Assembly (NCBI GenBank): GCA_964537995.1
Contig: CAZICW010000003.1
Location: forward strand, 1 to 64,000
Length of the DNA stretch: 64,000 bases
Direction of reading: 5' to 3'
Origin: JAFLUQ01 sp964537995
Lineage (GTDB): Bacteria > Bacillota > Clostridia > UMGS1883
Shown here: positions 58,603 to 64,000 of the stretch, piece after piece
Layout: the number at the start of each line of letters is the position of its first letter
How positions within the stretch are numbered: position 1 is the first letter of the stretch
Translations under genes and position numbers: made by a program
The notes under the pieces: model-generated
What the model was told of the DNA's origin: nothing
Seen by the model: the letters and a program-made list of their open reading frames with translations, nothing else
Database searches by the model: none

Positions 58603-59307
58603 TCAAAATACAAGTGTTCCGATTTCCTCGCCCATTATTGCCCTACGGATATTATCCGGCTCGGAAATTCCGAATACGCGTATCGGCATTTTATTGTCCA
58701 TGCAAAGAGATGTTGCTGTGGTATCCATAACGCCGAGACCGCGGTTGAGAACGTCAATATAGCTGATGGATGTAATTTTTTCCGCGTTGGGGTTCTTTTC
58801 GGGGTCGCTGTCGTAAACGCCGTCAACCTTTTTTGCGAGCAGGATTATATCCGCATCGATTTCCGCCGCGCGCAGCGCCGCCGTCGTGTCGGTTGAGAAG
58901 AAGGGATTTCCCGTTCCGCAGCCGAAAATAACAACTCTGCCCTTCTCAAGATGGCTCATCGCCTTTCCGCGGATATACGGTTCGGCAATCTGGCGCATTT
59001 CGATGGCAGTCTGGACGCGGGTCGGAATGTCATGGCGCTCAAAGGCGTCGCAGAGAGCAAGCGCATTTATGACCGTAGCCAGCATACCCATATGATCAGC
59101 TCGGGTGCGTTCCATATTTTCGCCCGACCTTCCGCGCCAGAAATTCCCTCCGCCGACAACAACCGCAATTTCAACGCCCATGTCGGAGCAGACCTTTATT
59201 GTTTCGGCAATGTTGTCGAGAGTTTTCCCGTCGAGACCGAACCCTTGATTGCCCGCAAGAGCCTCTCCGCTGACCTTAATCAGAACTCGTTTATACTTTG
59301 GTGTCAT
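58603..59307 (-). CDS. pyrH: UMP kinase
   Basis: Hexameric amino-acid-kinase-fold enzyme converting UMP to UDP. KVSGEALAG, VVGGGNFWRG, and GTGNPFFSTDTTAALRA are present. 234 residues. First visible gene of a sixteen-gene run down to whiA; no rpsB or tsf lies upstream, where a GH2 gene sits instead. No consensus promoter is clear in 59308-59420. Confidence 0.97.
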   Translation of the reverse strand: MTPKYKRVLIKVSGEALAGNQGFGLDGKTLDNIAETIKVCSDMGVEIAVVVGGGNFWRGRSGENMERTRADHMGMLATVINALALCDAFERHDIPTRVQTAIEMRQIAEPYIRGKAMSHLEKGRVVIFGCGTGNPFFSTDTTAALRAAEIDADIILLAKKVDGVYDSDPEKNPNAEKITSISYIDVLNRGLGVMDTTATSLCMDNKMPIRVFGISEPDNIRRAIMGEEIGTLVF

Positions 59308-59420
59308 ATCTTTTTCTTCCTTTCGGGTGTGAATATCACGCTATCCGCAAATATCCGTGTTACTTATATATTCTGCATTTCTTTCAAAATTCCTCTAAAA
59401 TATTTATTATTTTTCAGAAA

Positions 59421-61700
59421 TTATCGTATTTTCACCCTTTCGGAAAGTCCCTCCGCCGTGATCAGGGCTTCGGCGGAATCATCGGTTCGTCTGATATAGG
59501 CGGCAAGGCGCCCGTTGCGGGCGTTGCGGACATTTTCCGAATAGCTTCGGCAATCGGAAATGTCGCCGTTTTCCAATCCGAGAAGCTCTCCTCCGGTTAC
59601 GGAAACGGAAATTTCCCGTCCGTCGCACCAAGCTTGATTGCCGTCTGCGTCAACAAGTCTGATTTCGAGCCGTGAAACCTCGTCCGCGTCGGACGGAGGG
59701 ATAACCTTGACTTCCATTGAAGCCGCGCTATGCGGAGTGGTCAGCCTTGCTTCCGTTTCGCCGCACAGGGCTTTAAGCTCTCCTTTTGCATATTTCACGC
59801 GCCACATCGCAGCTTTGGCGAGCGGCTCGATTTTGCCCTTTCCGAGGCTTTTTCCGTTCAGGAACAGCTCACAGTCCTTTTGGTTTGTAAAGCAGATGAC
59901 TTCAATTTCCTCACCCTCTTCAAAGCTCCACCTCATATCGAACGGAATAAAGCGCGCAGGTCTTCCGTCTTTCCCTTTTTCGGGAGGCGCAAAATACGGG
60001 CGGCACGCCAAAACCGCCGTCGGCTCGTCGCTCCAGAGAACCTTGCGCTTGTAATAGTCCAGCTTGGGGAAGCCCGCCATATCCAGCAGTCCCGCTCCGC
60101 TGGCGCGCACCGGCCAGCCGCGAGCCTCGCCCATATAGTCAATTCCGGTCCAGAGAAACTGACCGCAGATATAAGGATTATCCCTGACGGCTTCCCATGC
60201 CGCAAAGCTGTGACTGTTTTCGCTGCCGAATATAACCCTTCCGGCAAAGCGCTTGTGATCCTTTTCGTAAAGCTGTTCTTTATAGTTATAGCCTACGATG
60301 TCCAATGCGGCGGCATAGCCCGTTTCATTGGAAAGCTCCGGAAAAGCCAAAGCCGCCGTAACGGGACGGGAGGTGTCCTCTTCCTTCACCCATGCGACAA
60401 GGCTTTTCGCAATGCTCGCAAGACGATCGGCATTGGGACGGTTGGGATCATATATCCTTTCCTCCTTCGGCTTATTCGCGTCATTGTTGCCCATAACTTC
60501 ATTGAAAAGAGGATGTACATACGGATCGTTCGGATAATCGACCTCGTTGCCTATGCTCCACATTATTATGCTTGGATGATTTCTGTCGCGGCGAACCATT
60601 GTTTTTATATCCTCTTCTCCCCACTGCGGAAAATCCTCGTAGTAGCCGTAAAGCTTCGGCGGGTAGACGTTATGCCCCTGCCACCATTTATTTTTCGGCC
60701 CTTCCCATTCGTCGAAGGCTTCGTCCATGACAAGAAAGCCAAGCTCATCGCACAAATCAAGCAGTGCGGGATCGGGCGGATTATGACTTGTTCTTACGGC
60801 ATTGCAGCCGCACCCCTTCAAAGCTTCAAGCCTTCCGCGCCATACGCTTTTGGGAACCGCCGCTCCAAGGCAGCCCGCGTCATGGTGAAGGCAAACTCCC
60901 TTGATTTTCATACTTTGACCGTTCAGGAAAAAGCCCTTATCGGCGTCAAAGCGAAATTCGCGTATTCCGAAAACGGTCTTGACGCTGTCGGTCAGTCTGC
61001 CGTCTTTGAAAATATCGGTTCTCAAGGTGTAAAGATTGGGACTGTCGGGGCTCCAAAGCAGCGGGCGGCTTATTTCAAGCCTATCTCCGCCGCTGTCGGC
61101 AACCGGCCTGCCGAAGCGGTCTATGACCGTATTCGCTACAGTCAGTCCGTCGATTAAAGTCTTTGTTTCAACCCTTATAACGGCTCTTTCCTCACTGACC
61201 TCGGGGGTTGTTATTTTTATTCCGTCAGGCGCTACGGCGGCTTCGTCTGTTACGGTGATATACACGGGGCGCACAATTCCGCTTCCCGTAAACCATCGAC
61301 TGTCGGCAATGTCGTTATGGCTTACCTTTACGCTCACAACGTTTTCGCCCTCCGCGGCAAATTCCGTAATGTCATGTGTAAAAGTGGCGTAGCCGAACGG
61401 ACGCTTGCCGAGATAATTTGAATTTATCCAGACCTGAGAATTATTGTATATTCCCTCAAATGTCAGATAAACACGCTTGCCTTTAAGGTCGGCAAGCCTG
61501 AAGCGACGCCTGTACCATCCCGTTCCCCCGCAGACATAGCCTGTGCCGCTGCTGTTATTCTCGGAAAAAGGATATTTGACCGACCAGTCATGCGGAACGG
61601 TCACCTTCTGCCATTGGCTGTCGTCAAGCCCCTTGTACCAGCCGCGAGCCTCACCGAGAAGGAAACGCCAATCATCGGAAAGCAACATCTTATTTCTCAT
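59421..61700 (-). CDS. GH2-family beta-galactosidase-like enzyme
   Basis: Intracellular glycoside hydrolase of 759 residues, no signal peptide. N-terminal sugar-binding jelly roll, Ig-like domain, TIM barrel with RTSHNPPD, acid/base Glu in MWSIGNEVDYP and probable nucleophile Glu in GSENSHSF, then a DUF4982-type beta domain (FTNQKDCELFLNGKSLG) and a C-terminal GH2 domain. Related proteins include beta-galactosidases and beta-glucuronidases; the exact sugar is not certain. Divergent from an AraC-type regulator, its probable controller. Released galactose would fit degradation of arabinogalactan. Confidence 0.9.
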   Translation of the reverse strand: MRNKMLLSDDWRFLLGEARGWYKGLDDSQWQKVTVPHDWSVKYPFSENNSSGTGYVCGGTGWYRRRFRLADLKGKRVYLTFEGIYNNSQVWINSNYLGKRPFGYATFTHDITEFAAEGENVVSVKVSHNDIADSRWFTGSGIVRPVYITVTDEAAVAPDGIKITTPEVSEERAVIRVETKTLIDGLTVANTVIDRFGRPVADSGGDRLEISRPLLWSPDSPNLYTLRTDIFKDGRLTDSVKTVFGIREFRFDADKGFFLNGQSMKIKGVCLHHDAGCLGAAVPKSVWRGRLEALKGCGCNAVRTSHNPPDPALLDLCDELGFLVMDEAFDEWEGPKNKWWQGHNVYPPKLYGYYEDFPQWGEEDIKTMVRRDRNHPSIIMWSIGNEVDYPNDPYVHPLFNEVMGNNDANKPKEERIYDPNRPNADRLASIAKSLVAWVKEEDTSRPVTAALAFPELSNETGYAAALDIVGYNYKEQLYEKDHKRFAGRVIFGSENSHSFAAWEAVRDNPYICGQFLWTGIDYMGEARGWPVRASGAGLLDMAGFPKLDYYKRKVLWSDEPTAVLACRPYFAPPEKGKDGRPARFIPFDMRWSFEEGEEIEVICFTNQKDCELFLNGKSLGKGKIEPLAKAAMWRVKYAKGELKALCGETEARLTTPHSAASMEVKVIPPSDADEVSRLEIRLVDADGNQAWCDGREISVSVTGGELLGLENGDISDCRSYSENVRNARNGRLAAYIRRTDDSAEALITAEGLSERVKIR

Positions 61701-61738
61701 TTTGTTTTCACCTCGTAAAAAAATTTTGCCGTAAATTA

Positions 61739-61767
61739 TTGCAATATGTCAAAAAATATGTTACAAT
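61739..61767 (+). promoter_or_regulatory. Promoter of the AraC gene, overlapping a possible GH2 promoter
   Basis: TTGCAA (61739-61744), 17-bp spacer, TACAAT (61762-61767). On the minus strand the same segment reads TTGTAA-17-TGCAAT, so both divergent promoters could overlap almost completely. Confidence 0.6.
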
Positions 61768-61810
61768 ATATTAAAATAGATAAAAAATGTGAAATTTGGC
61801 GGTGATATTT

Positions 61811-62719
61811 ATGGATATGCCCAAAATCTGGACAGACCTTATAAATTCGGAAGGAGGACTTCCGGTAGTTGTTCATTCTTTGCAGCGAATTATGGACGGA
61901 CGCTATCAGGTTGACAACGACAGCATACACGACGAGTTTGAGCTTGTTTATGTTCAGCACGCGTCAAGGGCGCATTTCGAAATCAACGGATACAACGTTC
62001 CGATACACAACCACGACCTTTTGTTGATAAAGCCGCACATCCCCCACAAGCTCGACGTCGACAGCGACAATCCCTGTCAATTCTGGGTTCTTAAATTCTG
62101 CTTTGCCAAAAAGCACGAAAGCAAAATCGCCGCGGTCAGCCTTAACGAATTTTTGAGCTTCATTTCGGACACGGAAACCGGCGGGTATTTTACGCTGTCA
62201 AGCATATATCGCAGCAACATTGTGAACGCAATGCAGCAGATTATGGAAGAAACAAAAGAGCCTGACGAAATGAGCGAATTTTTGAAAAGTCTGCTCTGCA
62301 TGGAGCTTTTCGTCTGGCTGAGCCGCAGTCTCAAAGCTCAATGGGAAAGCTCTCTCGCGACCAAAGGCGACAAAATGCATGAGCTTCTTGAGGCGGCAAA
62401 GAATTATATTCTTGAGAATTACTACACGGACATTTCTCTTGACGATATAGCAAGCTATGTATATATATCCACAAGCCATTTTGCCCGTGCTTTCAAGAAA
62501 AATTATAACATTTCGCCCATACAGTATCTGTTGAGTGTGAGAATCCAGAAGGCAAAAACTCTGCTTGAGGAAACCAACCGCAAAATCGGCGACATAGCAA
62601 TCGACGTCGGATTCAGCGCCCAGCAGCGTTTCAACGACATTTTCAAGAAGCAAATCGGAATGTCGCCGAGTGAATACCGTCAGCGCTACAAGGAGAGTAT
62701 TACAAATATACCTGTTTGA
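61811..62719 (+). CDS. AraC-family transcriptional regulator
   Basis: Sugar-responsive regulator of about 302 residues. N-terminal cupin-like sensor (HDEFELVYVQHASRAHFEIN, IPHKLDV) and a C-terminal AraC DNA-binding domain with two helix-turn-helix units (SLDDIASYVYISTSHFARAF; IGDIAIDVGFSAQQRFNDIF). An ATG at 61811 with GGCGGTG upstream is preferred to a TTG at 61796. It probably controls the divergent GH2 gene and may respond to a galactoside or arabinoside; the inducer is not known. Confidence 0.9.
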   Translation: MDMPKIWTDLINSEGGLPVVVHSLQRIMDGRYQVDNDSIHDEFELVYVQHASRAHFEINGYNVPIHNHDLLLIKPHIPHKLDVDSDNPCQFWVLKFCFAKKHESKIAAVSLNEFLSFISDTETGGYFTLSSIYRSNIVNAMQQIMEETKEPDEMSEFLKSLLCMELFVWLSRSLKAQWESSLATKGDKMHELLEAAKNYILENYYTDISLDDIASYVYISTSHFARAFKKNYNISPIQYLLSVRIQKAKTLLEETNRKIGDIAIDVGFSAQQRFNDIFKKQIGMSPSEYRQRYKESITNIPV

Positions 62720-62777
62720 TTCGTCATTTTAACCAAAAAACTCTAAAATAATTCTTCAAATTTTCCAATATTAACAG

Positions 62778-62806
62778 TTGACAATTGTTGGAAAACATTA
62801 TATAAT
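62778..62806 (+). promoter_or_regulatory. Perfect SigA-type promoter of the abrB-like gene
   Basis: TTGACA (62778-62783), 17-bp spacer, TATAAT (62801-62806). The palindrome ACAATTGT overlaps the -35 box and spacer and might be an operator. Confidence 0.9.
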
Positions 62807-62818
62807 GGATAAAACCGT

Positions 62819-62838
62819 CGGTAAATGTCGATTTACCG
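62819..62838 (+). other. Hairpin at the 5' end of the abrB-like mRNA
   Basis: Perfect 8-bp stem CGGTAAAT (62819-62826) / ATTTACCG (62831-62838) with a GTCG loop, starting about 6 bases after the predicted start point. It may be a stabiliser or operator. Confidence 0.5.
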
Positions 62839-62887
62839 CGGAGCATCTGTGTAATATGCAGAAAAAATTGATTGGAGGAGTTTTATT

Positions 62888-63127
62888 ATGATCAGCAGGA
62901 GACTTGATAAGCTCGGACGTATTGTTATTCCCCAGGAGATGCGCTCAAAGCTTAACGTAACTCACAATACCCTTATGGATATAGACTTGCAAGGCGACAA
63001 AATTATTCTTTCAAAATCCGGCAGGAGCTGTTCCGTATGCGGCGACACAGGCGACCTTATCGACGATATGCCCGTTTGCAAAAAGTGCGCCGCGCTCATC
63101 GCCGCCAAGCTTAACGCCGAAGGCTGA
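62888..63127 (+). CDS. AbrB/SpoVT-type regulator with C-terminal zinc ribbon
   Basis: Small transition-state-type DNA-binding protein, 79 residues. The swapped-hairpin AbrB domain covers about 1-47 (RRLDKLGRIVIPQEMRSKL). A C-terminal CSVCGD..CKKC (CxxC-x~14-CxxC) zinc-ribbon tail follows, a layout common in clostridial AbrB relatives. GGAGGAG precedes the ATG. It has a perfect vegetative promoter and terminator, so it is probably abundant; targets are unknown. Confidence 0.92.
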   Translation: MISRRLDKLGRIVIPQEMRSKLNVTHNTLMDIDLQGDKIILSKSGRSCSVCGDTGDLIDDMPVCKKCAALIAAKLNAEG

Positions 63128-63161
63128 GTTCTTGCGAAAGCCGAACCTTAAACCCCTTTGC

Positions 63162-63198
63162 AAAATTGGGAGCTGCTTTTATCAGCTCCCAATTTTTT
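63162..63198. terminator. Bidirectional terminator
   Basis: Perfect 14-bp stem AAAATTGGGAGCTG / CAGCTCCCAATTTT with a 7-base loop and T-tails on both strands, between the convergent abrB-like gene and the acidic zinc-ribbon gene. Confidence 0.95.
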
Positions 63199-63205
63199 GT
63201 TAGGA

Positions 63206-63643
63206 TTATTTATCGTCACCGCAGCCGCAGTCACAATCGTCATCCGTTATTTCAAGCTCGATTTCTTCCTTGCAGTTCGGGCAGATTATCGTCTGTTCTT
63301 CGTCCTCAAGCAGCGCCGGATCGAGGTATATCATCTCTCCGCAGCCGGGACACTCAACGGCAAGCTCATCGTCTTCGTCCGCATCCCACTCGTCGTCATC
63401 CTCGCAGCCTTCGTCGCAGCAGCCGTAAACCTCATCCTCAACCGAAGCAAGAGCCTCATCAATTTCATCAACCTGATTCTGCAAATCTTCGGTAAAGTGT
63501 TCGGCTTCTTCCATTTCGTCCGCTATATCTCCGATTACGGAAATCAGCGATTCCAAAAGCTTTCCTTCTTTTGACGAGGTATCGAAATCACCTCCGTCAA
63601 AAAGGCCCTTAAGATATGCCGCCTGCTCTGTTAAGTAGCTCAT
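63206..63643 (-). CDS. Acidic CD1247-type protein with zinc ribbon
   Basis: Cytosolic protein of 145 residues, common in clostridia, function unknown. N-terminal helical domain of the CD1247 type (YLKGLFDGGDFDTSSKEGKL, coiled-coil-like to about 68), a very acidic middle with CC pair, then a zinc-ribbon with CPGCGEM and CPNCKEE, and a Cys/Asp-rich tail DDDCDCGCGDD that could bind additional metal. AAGGAGG precedes the ATG. It lies 30 bp downstream of efp and may share its transcript. Confidence 0.85.
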   Translation of the reverse strand: MSYLTEQAAYLKGLFDGGDFDTSSKEGKLLESLISVIGDIADEMEEAEHFTEDLQNQVDEIDEALASVEDEVYGCCDEGCEDDDEWDADEDDELAVECPGCGEMIYLDPALLEDEEQTIICPNCKEEIELEITDDDCDCGCGDDK

Positions 63644-63673
63644 GTGTGTACCCTCCTTAAAATTTAAAATCCG

Positions 63674-64000
63674 TTACGCGCGGGACATATATTCGCCCGT
63701 GCGGGTGTCAACGCGGATAACCTCTCCGTTGTCGATAAACAGCGGAACCTGCACAACAGCGCCCGTTTCAAGAGTGGCGGGCTTTGTCGCGCCCTGAGCG
63801 GTATTGCCGGCAAAGCCCGGCTCGGTCTCGACAATCCGAAGCTCCACAAAGTTGGGAGGCTCGATTCCGAAAATGCTGCCCTTATAGGAAAGAACCTTGA
63901 CCTGCATATTTTCTTTGACGAACTTAAGCGCATCGCCCAGCTTATCGGTTCCTATAGGGATCTGCTCATAGGTTTCGGGATCCATAAAATAATAGAGATC
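63674..64000 (-). CDS. efp: Elongation factor P, 3' part only
   Basis: C-terminal 108 codons of EF-P, open at the window edge. The visible part begins with DLYYFMDPETYEQ and covers OB domains II and III (VELRIVETEPGFAGNT, GAVVQVPLFIDNGEVIRVDTRTGEYMSRA). EF-P rescues ribosomes stalled at polyproline. Domain I with the modified loop residue lies outside, so the link to YmfF/YmfH modification cannot be tested here. Confidence 0.96.
   Translation of the reverse strand, partial: DLYYFMDPETYEQIPIGTDKLGDALKFVKENMQVKVLSYKGSIFGIEPPNFVELRIVETEPGFAGNTAQGATKPATLETGAVVQVPLFIDNGEVIRVDTRTGEYMSRA

Noticed and set aside
59730..61157. A 475-codon open frame on the plus strand opposite the GH2 gene
   Set aside because: The GH2 frame has clear catalytic motifs throughout; the opposite frame has none and no start site.
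1..64000. tRNA, rRNA, CRISPR array, transposase, prophage or attachment site
   Set aside because: None was seen on either strand; the intergenic spaces are short and accounted for by promoters, terminators and leaders.

Overview
The window looks like a chromosomal segment of a spore-forming, anaerobic Clostridia-type Bacillota, probably a gut or other fibre-degrading species assembled as a metagenomic scaffold. Evidence: spoIIR with a sigma-F-type promoter, an HPr/HprK pair, an AbrB-type regulator, a Na+-pumping decarboxylase, feoB, a radical-SAM HydE homologue, the whiA-rapZ block, strong SigA-like promoters (TTGACA-17-TATAAT) and AGGAGG ribosome sites. A run of exactly 100 N at 31941-32040 is a scaffold gap. 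Finer taxonomy cannot be read from this sequence. I see no tRNA, rRNA, CRISPR array, insertion sequence or phage gene.

Layout. 1-4.2 kb (minus): a lipoprotein/response regulator/histidine kinase operon and a secreted double ricin-type lectin. 4.2-10.9 kb (minus): a division and wall-remodelling block, PucR-type regulator-ftsE-ftsX-M23 hydrolase-ctpA-dacA. 11-19.6 kb: DUF421 membrane protein diverging from folD, then hslO, three tandem M42 aminopeptidases, murD, a flavodoxin-like reductase and an HD-GYP protein. 19.6-24.7 kb: a five-gene Na+-translocating decarboxylase operon with two different carboxyltransferase subunits. 24.8-29.6 kb: typA, an HD protein, trmB, spoIIR, ispE. 29.7-38.6 kb (plus): a very large secreted GH43/GH51 enzyme, feoB and hydE. 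38.6-45.9 kb (minus): mgtE with a structured leader, ptsH, GH127, ymfH, ymfF and a small lipoprotein. 46-59.3 kb (minus): sixteen tightly packed housekeeping genes from pyrH to whiA. 59.4-62.7 kb: GH2 beta-galactosidase diverging from an AraC regulator. 62.8-64 kb: abrB-like regulator, an acidic zinc-ribbon protein and the 3' part of efp.

How the genes fit together. The secreted GH43/GH51 protein, the intracellular GH127 and GH2 enzymes and the AraC regulator suggest use of plant arabinan, arabinogalactan or arabinosylated glycoproteins. HPr and HprK give carbon-catabolite control. FtsEX-M23-CtpA-DacA link division to peptidoglycan turnover. The decarboxylase operon would couple oxaloacetate and/or methylmalonyl-CoA decarboxylation to a Na+ gradient.

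The most unusual signals are RNA-level. Two homologous leaders, before ctpA and before ymfF, share a potential H-type pseudoknot with a compensatory base change. The mgtE leader holds an anti-Shine-Dalgarno segment overlapping a 12-bp stem and does not resemble the M-box as far as I can tell by eye.
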